Shown here: one piece after another, positions 45,334 through 53,554 of the stretch
How the letters are laid out: each line of letters starts with the position of its first letter
How positions within the stretch are numbered: the stretch's first letter is position 1
Assembly: GCF_008365375.1 (NCBI RefSeq)
Contig: NZ_QOKW01000023.1
Span: 41,185 to 105,184, forward strand
Reading direction: 5' to 3'
Source: Roseomonas genomospecies 6
GTDB lineage: Bacteria; Pseudomonadota; Alphaproteobacteria; Azospirillales; Azospirillaceae
DNA: 64,000 bases
Notes under the pieces: generated by a model
What the model was told of the DNA's origin: nothing
What the model saw: only the letters and a program-made list of their open reading frames with translations
Database searches by the model: none
Translations under genes and position numbers: made by a program

Positions 45334-46011
45334 ATGGCTATGCAACGCTACATCGTGAATTTCCCGCGCCTGTCCCCGGACATGCTGGAGATCTGGAAGA
45401 CGGTCCCCAGCAGCATCGCGTCCGACGTGCAGAACCGCTGCCAGAGCATGGACGCCCGGATCAAGCCCTGCGCCCCGGGCATGCGCATCTGCGGGCAGGC
45501 CCGCACCGCCGTTTCGATGCCGGGCGACAACAGCATGCTGCTGACCGCCTGCAGCCTGGCCGAGCCGGGCGAGGTGGTGGTGGTCGCCGGCGCCGGTCTG
45601 GAGGATGTGGCGCTGGCCGGCGAATGGGTGGTCCGCGGCTGCAAGTCGCGCGGGCTGGGCGGGCTGGTGATCGACGGCTCCGTCCGCGATCTCCAGGAGA
45701 TCCGGACCATCGGCTTCCCGGTCTTCGCCAAGGGATCGGTCCCCCGCGGCCCGCACAAGTCCTTCGGCGGCAAGATGGACGTCCCCGCCGGGGTGGGCGG
45801 GATGGTCGTCAACCCGGGCGACCTGATCATCGGCGACGACGACGGCGTGACCGTGGTGCCGCTGACCGTGATGGACGAGGTGCTGAAGCGCTGCCTGGAG
45901 CTGATGGCGAAAGAGAAGATCTGGTCGCAGCAGCTCGACGCCGGCAAGTCGCTGATGGAGGTTCTGGGCGTGCCGGAGCCGGAAATCGTCGAGACGCCCA
46001 CCCTGCGCTGA
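45334..46011 (+). CDS. RraA-like HMG/CHA aldolase family protein
   Basis: A 225-residue protein of the RraA/class II aldolase family. Key text: GGLVIDGSVRDLQEIRTIGFPVFAKGSVPRGP (split: VIDGSVRDLQEI, IGFPVFAKGSVPRG), and VVNPGDLIIGDDDGVTVVP. The Arg-Asp pair matches 4-carboxy-4-hydroxy-2-oxoadipate/HMG aldolases, which split such compounds to pyruvate plus a keto acid; true RraA inhibitors of RNase E lack parts of it. GAGG at 45321 supports ATG 45334. It is followed by an AEC transporter gene, pointing to catabolism of an organic acid. Confidence 0.87.
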   Translation: MAMQRYIVNFPRLSPDMLEIWKTVPSSIASDVQNRCQSMDARIKPCAPGMRICGQARTAVSMPGDNSMLLTACSLAEPGEVVVVAGAGLEDVALAGEWVVRGCKSRGLGGLVIDGSVRDLQEIRTIGFPVFAKGSVPRGPHKSFGGKMDVPAGVGGMVVNPGDLIIGDDDGVTVVPLTVMDEVLKRCLELMAKEKIWSQQLDAGKSLMEVLGVPEPEIVETPTLR

Positions 46012-46090
46012 TCCCCGGCACCCGCCGGACCGCCACCGAGCGGACCGCAAAAGCCCTTCGAGCCGCCCCCAAAGACCGGTTTCCGTTGCC

Positions 46091-47020
46091 ATGACGCTCA
46101 TCTTTCAAATCGTGCTGCCGATGTTCGTCCTGGTCGCTCTTGGCTTCTACGCCGGGAAATCGGGCAATTTCAGCAACACGGCGGCTCAGGGGCTGTCGCG
46201 GTTCCTCGGCATCTACGCCCTGCCCGCGCTGCTGTTCGCGGCGATGGCGAAGGCGAAGATCCCCGACCCCATCGAATGGGGGTTCGTGGCGTCCTTCTTC
46301 ATCGCGGCCTTCATCATCTTCGGACTGGGCAGCGCCTGGATGCTGTCCGTCCGGCGGCGGGAGGAGGTGGCGATCGCCGGCTTCGCCCCGTCCTTCTCCT
46401 CCATCGGCCTGCTGGGCGCCCCGATCCTGATGGACGCCTATGGTTCGTCGGTGGCCATTCCGGTGATGTTGCTGATCCTGTTCCAGTCGCCGCTCCTCTT
46501 CACCACGGCGACCATGATCGCCGAGGCGCAGCGGACGTCCGGCGGGCGGCCCGTCGTCGCCGCGGTCAACGCCGTCAAGGCGACGCTGCTCAGCCCGATG
46601 ATCCTGTCCATCGTCGTCGGCATGGGGTTCAACCTGACCGGCGTCCATGTGCCGGACGCGGTCATGAAGGCGGCGGACTATGCCGCGGCCACCGTGCTGC
46701 CCTGCGCCTGCTTCACGCTGGGCACCTCGCTGTCCTTCGGGAAGCTGTCGGGCAAGTTCGCCCAGGCGTTGGTTCTGGCGGTGATGAAGACGGTCCTGCA
46801 CCCCGTGCTGACCTGGGTGCTGGCGGTGGAGGTGTTCCACCTGCCGCAGGACTGGCTGGCCCCGGCCGTGACCGCGGCGGCCCTGCCCATCGGCGTCAAC
46901 GTCTACGCCTTTGCGGAGCGCTACCAGACGGGGCGGGAGCTGGTGTCCATGTCGCTCCTGCTGTCCACCCTGATGTCCCCGATCTCCATTTCCGTCGCCT
47001 TCATGGTGGCGATGGGCTGA
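46091..47020 (+). CDS. AEC family transporter
   Basis: A 309-residue membrane protein with about ten hydrophobic segments. Typical AEC (auxin efflux carrier/malonate permease) features: FQIVLPMFVLVALGFYAGK at the start and ALPIGVNVYAFAERY in the second half, near the TM crossover. Members move organic anions such as malonate or malate. It lies 79 bases after the aldolase gene in the same direction, so it may import or export that enzyme's substrate or product (inference). Confidence 0.88.
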   Translation: MTLIFQIVLPMFVLVALGFYAGKSGNFSNTAAQGLSRFLGIYALPALLFAAMAKAKIPDPIEWGFVASFFIAAFIIFGLGSAWMLSVRRREEVAIAGFAPSFSSIGLLGAPILMDAYGSSVAIPVMLLILFQSPLLFTTATMIAEAQRTSGGRPVVAAVNAVKATLLSPMILSIVVGMGFNLTGVHVPDAVMKAADYAAATVLPCACFTLGTSLSFGKLSGKFAQALVLAVMKTVLHPVLTWVLAVEVFHLPQDWLAPAVTAAALPIGVNVYAFAERYQTGRELVSMSLLLSTLMSPISISVAFMVAMG

Positions 47021-47565
47021 CGCGGTCATTTCGCCGCAGCCCGCTTTGTTTATGCGTCCATTTGACGCTGACTCGGCCATGCCGATCGTAGGCAAACCCA
47101 CGAAAACACATTAAAATAGAACAATTCGGCGAAAATTGTTCCTAAATAACGCGATATCCTGCGCCCAGCACGATTGATGCACGAAAAATTAAGGGGTATC
47201 TTCCACTTTGAAGCGCTCATCTCGCTTCGATGGGTCGAATGAACAGCGTTGAGTCTATGACACTCTCCTTTTTCCGGGAAAGATGGCCGGCACCCACCGC
47301 CGCGCCGACGAAGGGGCCCGACAGCCACAAAAGCAGACATACTGAAGTATGCACCCTCGGGTTCGAAGGAAACGAGAGGGCTTCATGGCGTTTTCCGCCG
47401 GCGAAGCCCAATGCTGATAAAATCCAAAGCGACCCATCTTTACGAGAATTTCAGAAAAGGAGTCCCAGCCTGTTCCCCCGTGGGAACGGGCGGCAGCTCC
47501 CGGGACCCCGCCGCACCCGCGGTGAAGGGGTCGTCCGCAATTCCGCAGGAAAGAAGGGCATCCAG
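47021..47565. other. Non-coding region upstream of the first TctC gene
   Basis: About 545 bases. It includes the inverted repeat at 47119-47141 in an AT-rich setting, a smaller CATACT/AGTATG repeat at 47338-47351 and a GTTCCC/GGGAAC hairpin near 47471. A codon-open frame begins at 47230 but the signal peptide starts only at 47566. The region probably contains the TctC promoter and operator. Confidence 0.6.
47119..47141. promoter_or_regulatory. Inverted repeat operator candidate
   Basis: GAACAATT and AATTGTTC are perfect 8-base arms separated by seven bases, in an AT-rich stretch after the AEC gene and about 425 bases before the TctC start. The symmetry fits a regulator dimer site (GntR-, LysR- or LacI-type not distinguishable). 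Confidence 0.5.
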
Positions 47566-48549
47566 ATGATCACTCGCAGCAAGTTCCTGGCGCTGGCCAC
47601 CGGGACCCTGGCGCTGGCCATGTCGACGACCGCTCTGTCGACGGCGCAGGCCGCCTATCCCGAGAAACCGATCACCATGGTCGTCGCCTACGACGCCGGC
47701 GGGTCGACCGACGTGACCGCGCGCCTGCTGGCTCCCTTCATCGAGAGGCACCTGGGCGGTACCCGCATCGAGGTGGTGAACAAGCCGGGCGCCGGCGGCG
47801 AGATCGGCTTCGCGGCCATCGCCGACTCCGCGCCGGACGGCTACTCCATCGGCTTCTGCAACACGCCGAACATGGTGTCGATCCCGATCGAGCGTCAGGC
47901 CCGCTTCTCGGCGGACCGGCTGGACCCGCTGGTCAACGTCGTGGACGATCCGGGCGTGTGGAGCGTTCCCGGCGACAGCACCTTCAAGACCCTGAAGGAC
48001 GTCGTGGAGCACGCGAAGGCCAACCCGAACACGGTCACGGTCGGCACCACCGGCGTGGGCTCGGACGACCAGCTCGCCATGCTGCTGGTGCAGCGCCAGG
48101 CGGGCGTGCAGTTCACCCATGTGCCCTTCTCCGGCTCCGCCGCCAACCACAAGGCGATGCTCGCCAAGAAGATCCAGATCAGCGGCCAGAACCTGGGCGA
48201 AGGGCTGCGCGGCCAGGCCGCCGACCAGATCCGCGTGCTGGGCGTGATGAGCAAGGAGCGCTGGAAGGCCGCCCCGGACATCCCGACCTTCGCCGAGCAG
48301 GGCTATGCGGTGCTGATGGCGTCGCTGCGCGGCGTCTGCGCGCCGAAGGGCCTGCCCGCCGACATCCGCGCCAAGCTGGTGGAGGCCCTCACCAAGGCGG
48401 CGACCGATCCGGAGTTCGTGGCGAAGGCCGAGGCCAAGGAGACCTTCCAGCCGCTGCGCGTCCTGGGCCCCGACGCCTTCGCGGCGGAGCTGAAGCAGCT
48501 CGACGGCGAGCTGAAGTCGCTGTGGCAGTCGTCGCCCTGGCTGAAGTGA
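47566..48549 (+). CDS. TctC/Bug family solute-binding protein (copy 1)
   Basis: A 327-residue periplasmic binding protein with signal peptide MITRSKFLALATGTLALAMST..AQA. Mature start AYPEKPITMVVAYDAGGSTDVTAR is the Bug-family signature (split: YPEKPITMVVAY, GGSTDVTAR), followed by VNKPGAGGEIGFAAI and TVGTTGVGSDDQLAML. Bug proteins bind carboxylates for tripartite tricarboxylate transporters or act as sensors; no TctA/TctB membrane genes are in the window. A chemoreceptor follows, then a second TctC gene in the opposite direction. Confidence 0.93.
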   Translation: MITRSKFLALATGTLALAMSTTALSTAQAAYPEKPITMVVAYDAGGSTDVTARLLAPFIERHLGGTRIEVVNKPGAGGEIGFAAIADSAPDGYSIGFCNTPNMVSIPIERQARFSADRLDPLVNVVDDPGVWSVPGDSTFKTLKDVVEHAKANPNTVTVGTTGVGSDDQLAMLLVQRQAGVQFTHVPFSGSAANHKAMLAKKIQISGQNLGEGLRGQAADQIRVLGVMSKERWKAAPDIPTFAEQGYAVLMASLRGVCAPKGLPADIRAKLVEALTKAATDPEFVAKAEAKETFQPLRVLGPDAFAAELKQLDGELKSLWQSSPWLK

Positions 48550-48587
48550 TCCGGGGCTGAAGCGATCCGGGCTGAAGCGATCCGAAT
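48541..48587 (+). repeat. Three tandem ~15-bp units at a gene end
   Basis: CTGAAGTGATCCGGGG, CTGAAGCGATCCGGG and CTGAAGCGATCCGAA follow each other. The first unit spans the last codons and TGA stop (48547-48549) of the TctC gene, the same arrangement as the repeat at 24727-24768. Confidence 0.85.
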
Positions 48588-48719
48588 GGGTCACCCGCCC
48601 GGGTCCGCCCCGTTCCTGAAACCGCCCGCCGCCGGCAACCCGGCCTGCGGCGGGTGCGGTTCAAGCTTTCCTGACCATCCGGCGCCAACGGACCGGCCAA
48701 TGGTTGAAGCAGGTGCTCC

Positions 48720-50417
48720 ATGACTTTCCTCAATCACCTCCACATTCCCACGAAAATGGGAATCCCGGCGGCGACAGCGATTCTGGGCATGCTTGCCATC
48801 GCGTTGCTCGGCGGCTCCGCCATCACGGAACAGTCACGCCTGCTGGACACGCTGTTCAACCGCTCCTTCACGCGGGAAGCGGATGTCCAGGCGTTGACCG
48901 ACACCCTGACCGTCGCGCACGCCGGCCTCTACCGGACCGTGATCCTCAGCACCGCCAACGCATCCCCCAAGGCGGTGGAGGAGGAAGCGAAGGCCGTGAC
49001 CGACCAGCTCTCCAGGCTGAAGGTCCAGGCGGACAAGATGAAGGGCCAGTCGGCCGCGACCGAGGACGAGGGGCAGATCCTCCAGCGCTTCGGGTCCGAC
49101 ACCGCCGCCTATCAGGCGAAGGTGACCAGCTTCCTCGACCTGCTGAAGATGGGCGTCGATCCGCTCGACTTCCTGCAGGAGGTCCAGGCGGCCTACGGGC
49201 GCCTGCACGGCACCTCCCGCGATTACCTGACCTACCAGCGCCAGCAGTCGGCCGACGCCTACGCCACCGTGAACACGTCCGTCGATGCGACCACCCAGGC
49301 CTTCATCGCCTCCGCGATCGTGGCCCTGCTCATCACGGTGGGCGTGGCGCTGTTCATCGGCTTCAACATCGCCCGCCCGGTCGTCCGGCTGACCACGGTG
49401 ATGGAACGGCTGGCCCAGGGCCGGCTGGAGGACGAGGTTCCCGCCGCCGACCGCGGCGACGAGATCGGCCAGATGGCCCGCACCGTCCGCGTGTTCAAGG
49501 AGAACGCGCTGCGCGTCCAGGAACTCTCGCGCGAGCAGGACGCCATGCGCGCCCGCGCCACGGAGGAGCAGCGCCGGACCATGAACAGCCTCGCCAACGA
49601 CCTGGAGGCGTCGGTCAAGGCGGTGATGGGCGAGGTGGTGCGGTCCGCCAACTCCATGCGCGGCGAAGCCAACGTCATGCTGGAGAACGCCCGCCAGACC
49701 AGCCACCACAGCGACTCGGTCGCCCACGCGGTGCAGGAGGCGACGAGCGAGGTGGAAAGCGTGGCCGCCGGCGCCGAGCAGCTCCGCGCCTCCATCGACG
49801 AGATCACCCGGTCCATCACCCAGTCCACCCAGCTCGCCCGCGGCGCCGTGGACGAGGCGGGGCGGACCGACTCGATCGTCCAGGGCCTCAGCGAGGCCAG
49901 CCGGAAGATCGAGGAGGTGGTCGGCCTCATCAACAACATCGCCGGCCAGACCAACCTGCTCGCCCTGAACGCCACCATCGAGGCGGCCCGCGCCGGCGAG
50001 GCGGGCAAGGGCTTCGCCGTCGTGGCGCAGGAGGTCAAGAGCCTCGCCAACCAGACCGCCAAGGCCACCGACGAGATCGGCTCGGAAATCGCGGCGGTTC
50101 AGGCGGCGACCACCGCGGCGGTCAACGCCATCCGCGCCATCGTCAACACCATCCGGCAGGTGGACGAGTCGCTCAGCACCGTCGCCGCGGCGGTGGAGGA
50201 GCAGGACGCCGCCACCCGCGACATCAGCGAGCGCTCCCAGCGCGCCGCCACCGACACCGTGGCCGTGCTTCAGGAAATGCGGCTGGTGCAGCAGGCGGCG
50301 GAGACCACCGGCCATTCCGCCGGCACCGTCCAGACCACGACGGAGGAGCTGTCGCGCAGCTTCAACAAGCTCGACAACGAGATCGAAGCCTTCATCAGCC
50401 GCATCACCGCGGCTTGA
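48720..50417 (+). CDS. Methyl-accepting chemotaxis protein
   Basis: A 565-residue chemoreceptor. TM1 at about 12-34 (PAATAILGMLAIALLGGSAI), a ~150-residue periplasmic helical domain, TM2 at about 192-215 (AFIASAIVALLITVGVALFIGFNIA, split), HAMP, then the signalling hairpin with GQTNLLALNATIEAARAGE and GFAVVAQEVKSLANQTA. The periplasmic region looks like a four-helix bundle, a type that often binds small molecules or binding proteins. It stands between two TctC genes, so it might read carboxylates through them (inference). A strong terminator follows. Confidence 0.94.
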   Translation: MTFLNHLHIPTKMGIPAATAILGMLAIALLGGSAITEQSRLLDTLFNRSFTREADVQALTDTLTVAHAGLYRTVILSTANASPKAVEEEAKAVTDQLSRLKVQADKMKGQSAATEDEGQILQRFGSDTAAYQAKVTSFLDLLKMGVDPLDFLQEVQAAYGRLHGTSRDYLTYQRQQSADAYATVNTSVDATTQAFIASAIVALLITVGVALFIGFNIARPVVRLTTVMERLAQGRLEDEVPAADRGDEIGQMARTVRVFKENALRVQELSREQDAMRARATEEQRRTMNSLANDLEASVKAVMGEVVRSANSMRGEANVMLENARQTSHHSDSVAHAVQEATSEVESVAAGAEQLRASIDEITRSITQSTQLARGAVDEAGRTDSIVQGLSEASRKIEEVVGLINNIAGQTNLLALNATIEAARAGEAGKGFAVVAQEVKSLANQTAKATDEIGSEIAAVQAATTAAVNAIRAIVNTIRQVDESLSTVAAAVEEQDAATRDISERSQRAATDTVAVLQEMRLVQQAAETTGHSAGTVQTTTEELSRSFNKLDNEIEAFISRITAA

Positions 50418-50454
50418 TGGGGCGGGACGCCGCGGCGTCCTCCAGCCCCCGCAC

Positions 50455-50496
50455 AAAAAAGGCCCCTCTTCCATCGGGAGAGGGGCCTTTTCTTAT
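50455..50496. terminator. Bidirectional terminator between mcp and TctC copy 2
   Basis: AAAAAAGGCCCCTCTTCC and GGGAGAGGGGCCTTTTCT form a 13-bp stem flanked by an A-run and a T-run, serving both convergent genes. Confidence 0.93.
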
Positions 50497-50532
50497 CCGG
50501 CGTCTCTTATCCGGCTGACTGGATCGCAAGCA

Positions 50533-51504
50533 TCACTTCAGCCAGGGGAATTCGCGCCACAGGTTGCGGAAATCGCCGTCCAGTTCCTTCAGCTCCGCCG
50601 CGAAGGCCTCCGAGTTGAGGATGCGCAGGGGCTGGAAGGTGTCGCGGGCCTTGCTCTGGAATTCCGGATCGTTGGCGGCCTTTGTCACGGCCTCCACCAG
50701 CTTGGCGCGGACGTCGGCGGGCAGGCCCTTCGGCGCGCCGATGCCGCGCAGCGACGCCATGGTGATGTTGTAGCCCAATTCCTTGAAGGTCGGCAGATCG
50801 GGCGCCATGTCCCAGCGCTGCGTGCTCATCACGCCGAGGATGCGGATGTTGTCGCCGCCGGCCTTCCCGCGCAGCCCCTCGCCCAGATTCTGGCCGCAGA
50901 CCTGGGTGTGGCGGCCCAGCATCGAACGGTAGTTCTCGGCGCTGCCCGGAAACGGCACATGGGTCAGGCGGACGCCGGCCTGCCGCTGCAGCAGCAGCAT
51001 GCCCAGATGGTCGTCCGAACCGACGCCGGTCGAGCCCAGCGTGATGGTGTTCGGGTTGGCCTTGGCCTGCGCGACCAGGTCCTCCAGCGTCTTGTAGGGG
51101 CTGTCGCCGTGGACGGTCATGATGCCCGGGTCGTCCACGATGTTGACCAGCGGGTCCAGCCGGTCGAGCGAGAAGCGGGCGTTGCGCTCGATCGGGATGG
51201 TGACGACGTTGGGCGTGTTGATGAAGCCGATGGTGTAGCCGTCCGGCGTGGCGTCGGCGATGGCCGCGAAGCCGATCTCGCCACCGGCGCCGCCCCGGTT
51301 CATCACCACGATCCGGGCGCCGTCACCCAGATACTTCTCGATGAAGGGAGCCAGCATGCGGGCGGTCACGTCGGTCGATCCGCCGGCCCCGTAGGCGACG
51401 ACCATCGTGATCGGCTTCTCGGGATAGGCGGCCTGGGCCGCGGCCGCCCCCAGCATCAGGGCGCAGGAGGTCACAAGGGTGGAGAAGAATGTACTGGCTT
51501 TCAT
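50533..51504 (-). CDS. TctC/Bug family solute-binding protein (copy 2)
   Basis: A 323-residue paralogue of the protein at 47566. Signal peptide MKASTFFSTLVTSCALMLGAAAAQA, then the same AYPEKPITMVVAYGAGGSTD start (split: YPEKPITMVVAY), GAGGEIGFAAI-type motif as GGAGGEIGFAAIADATPDG, and TLGSTGVGSDDHLGML. The two are clearly similar over their length. Start ATG 51504 gives the signal peptide. It is on the minus strand and shares a terminator with the chemoreceptor. The 160 bases upstream contain an AT-rich TATAATATAAT-like stretch near 51600. Confidence 0.92.
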   Translation of the reverse strand: MKASTFFSTLVTSCALMLGAAAAQAAYPEKPITMVVAYGAGGSTDVTARMLAPFIEKYLGDGARIVVMNRGGAGGEIGFAAIADATPDGYTIGFINTPNVVTIPIERNARFSLDRLDPLVNIVDDPGIMTVHGDSPYKTLEDLVAQAKANPNTITLGSTGVGSDDHLGMLLLQRQAGVRLTHVPFPGSAENYRSMLGRHTQVCGQNLGEGLRGKAGGDNIRILGVMSTQRWDMAPDLPTFKELGYNITMASLRGIGAPKGLPADVRAKLVEAVTKAANDPEFQSKARDTFQPLRILNSEAFAAELKELDGDFRNLWREFPWLK

Positions 51505-51667
51505 GGTCGGCTCCGCCAAATGCTGCCGCACGATCACCGCCGCGGAGCGCCGCCGCGGTGCCGGTTGCACAATTCATAGTAACACGATTTTTCGTACACT
51601 ATAATATAATGAGCGCAACCAGGATGCGAATGTATGATAATTACCCCTCCATCGCATTTCAACCGCA

Positions 51668-53335
51668 TCAGTTGATCGGTTCGGCGCGGTTGCCGAACAG
51701 GGCGCGCAGCTTGCGGCCGATGGCCGCCACCAGCAGACCCTGGTTGCCGCCCTCCGGCTGGGGGAACCAGTCCGGCTCGGTCGCCTGGATGCGGCGGACC
51801 ACGATCAGGAACGCCTCGACCACCAGCGGATCGAAGTCCTTGCCCGCCCGTTCGGCGATCCAGGCGATGGCGTGCTCCACGCCCCACGCCTTGCGGTACT
51901 GGCGGTCGGTGATGAGGGCGTCGAACACGTCGGCCACGGCCATGATCCGCGCCGACACCGGGATGGCCTCGCCGCGCAGCCCCTCCACGTAGCCCGACCC
52001 GTCGTAGCGTTCGTGGTGATAGCGCGCGATCTCCGCAGCGATGGACAGCAGGCTGCGCCCGCGCAGGGGCAGCGCCGCCTCGGCGAGGATGCGGTGACCG
52101 ATCAGCGTGTGGCGCTGGATGGCGGCCATGTCGTTGTTCGCCAGCTCGCCCGGAATGCCCAGCGTCTCGTCCGACACGCTCAGCATGCCGACGTCGTGCA
52201 GCAGGGAGGCCAGCCCGACCTTCTCCACCAGCTCTTCGTCAAGCTCGTCCAGGAAGCGGCCCTGGGCGCGCAGCTCGCGGGCGATGTCGCCGACCAGCCG
52301 CTCGATGCGCTGGAGATGGCCGGCGGCGGCGTTGTCCTTGTATTCGGCGAGCGACCCCATGGCGAGGACGGTCGCCTTCTGGGCGGTGTTCAGTTCCTCG
52401 AACAGCAGGGCGTTCTCGAAGGCGATGGAGCATTTGTTGCGGAACAGCTCCAGCAACTGCCATTCACGCGCGGTGCCGTCGTTGTTGTGGCCCTCGACAT
52501 AGATCATGCCGATGATCCCGCCATGGGCGCGCAGCCGCAGGGCGCAATAGTCCGGCTCCACGATGGTCTCGCTGCTCGGGCTCAGCCGCTCCAGGGCGGC
52601 GGTCACGTTGGGCTCGCCCAGATCGGCGACGTCCACGTCCTTCCATTTGGCGAAGCGCCCGGTGGAGGCGCGCACGCGGATGCGGCGGTCGCGCGGCAGC
52701 GTGTCCCCCTGGATGCACAGCAGGGCGTGCCGCCCGATGCCCAGCAGGCCGACCACGCGCGGCAGGATGTTGGGGAACAGCACGTCGGGCGTGCGCATCT
52801 CCAGAAGGCCGGTGGTCGCCACCAGCATGCGGGCCAGCGCCTTGCGTCCCGCCGCCTGGGTCTGCAGGTTGATGAAGGCGCGCAGCCGCGGGACGACCGC
52901 GGTGCGCAGCGTGCGCGCCGTCAACCCGTCCTTCAGGCGGTAGTCGCTGACGTCGTGGCCTTCCACCACCTCCTCTTCCGGCGCCCGCTCGGGATGGGCG
53001 GTGCAGACGAGGATGCGGACGCGGCTGTTCCCCAGATCCTTGCGGATGTGCTCGATGAAGCCCAGCCCCGCCGGCGGTCCGTCGTCCGCGGGGTCCAGCA
53101 CCGGTTCCAGCAGGACGGCGGCGGTGTTGGGGTTCCGGTACAGCGCCTCCCGCGCCTCGGCGGCGGTCGCGGCGGTCAGCACCGACACCGGCGCCCCGTC
53201 CAGCACGAAACCGCCGAGCGCGGCGCGGGTCAGCTCCGCCAGCGTGGGGTCGGGATCGACCACGAGAACGTTCAGGCGGGCCTTTTCGGGCGGAACCGGG
53301 TTGGCCTCCGGTGGGCGGGCGTCGTCGTTGGGCAT
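51668..53335 (-). CDS. Receiver-DUF3369-HD-GYP response regulator
   Basis: A 555-residue regulator: receiver-like domain (about 20-160), DUF3369 (about 170-340) and HD-GYP phosphodiesterase (about 345-540). Metal ligands appear in LASLLHDVGML, RHTLIGHRIL and RYHHERYDGSGY. At the receiver's phosphoacceptor position the usual LLD is LLEPVLD, with Glu77, which may mimic phosphorylation or abolish control. GYP reads GYV. HD-GYP proteins hydrolyse cyclic di-GMP. Start ATG 53335 is chosen by alignment. It diverges from the glutamate dehydrogenase gene. Confidence 0.9.
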   Translation of the reverse strand: MPNDDARPPEANPVPPEKARLNVLVVDPDPTLAELTRAALGGFVLDGAPVSVLTAATAAEAREALYRNPNTAAVLLEPVLDPADDGPPAGLGFIEHIRKDLGNSRVRILVCTAHPERAPEEEVVEGHDVSDYRLKDGLTARTLRTAVVPRLRAFINLQTQAAGRKALARMLVATTGLLEMRTPDVLFPNILPRVVGLLGIGRHALLCIQGDTLPRDRRIRVRASTGRFAKWKDVDVADLGEPNVTAALERLSPSSETIVEPDYCALRLRAHGGIIGMIYVEGHNNDGTAREWQLLELFRNKCSIAFENALLFEELNTAQKATVLAMGSLAEYKDNAAAGHLQRIERLVGDIARELRAQGRFLDELDEELVEKVGLASLLHDVGMLSVSDETLGIPGELANNDMAAIQRHTLIGHRILAEAALPLRGRSLLSIAAEIARYHHERYDGSGYVEGLRGEAIPVSARIMAVADVFDALITDRQYRKAWGVEHAIAWIAERAGKDFDPLVVEAFLIVVRRIQATEPDWFPQPEGGNQGLLVAAIGRKLRALFGNRAEPIN

Positions 53336-53554
53336 GACCGTCTCGCTGGTTGCGCGCAAGGGACGCGCTTGCACAAAAAATACGCCCACTTCCCGATTCA
53401 TTCAACTTTCATCGATTTGGACACGAAGCGCTTCTCCGTAATAACCGCCTCTTCCGGTTACGCCCCTACGCCTGTTGCCTGCGGCGGCAAATCGGCTACC
53501 CTCTGCCTACAAAGGCGGCAAACCGCCGCAAAAAATCAGGGAAGGATTGGAGCG

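Noticed and set aside
51872..53554. Upstream in-frame extension of the glutamate dehydrogenase ORF
   Set aside because: It is antisense to the HD-GYP gene, has biased composition and no ribosome site; the family start and GGAAGGATTGG point to 53555.
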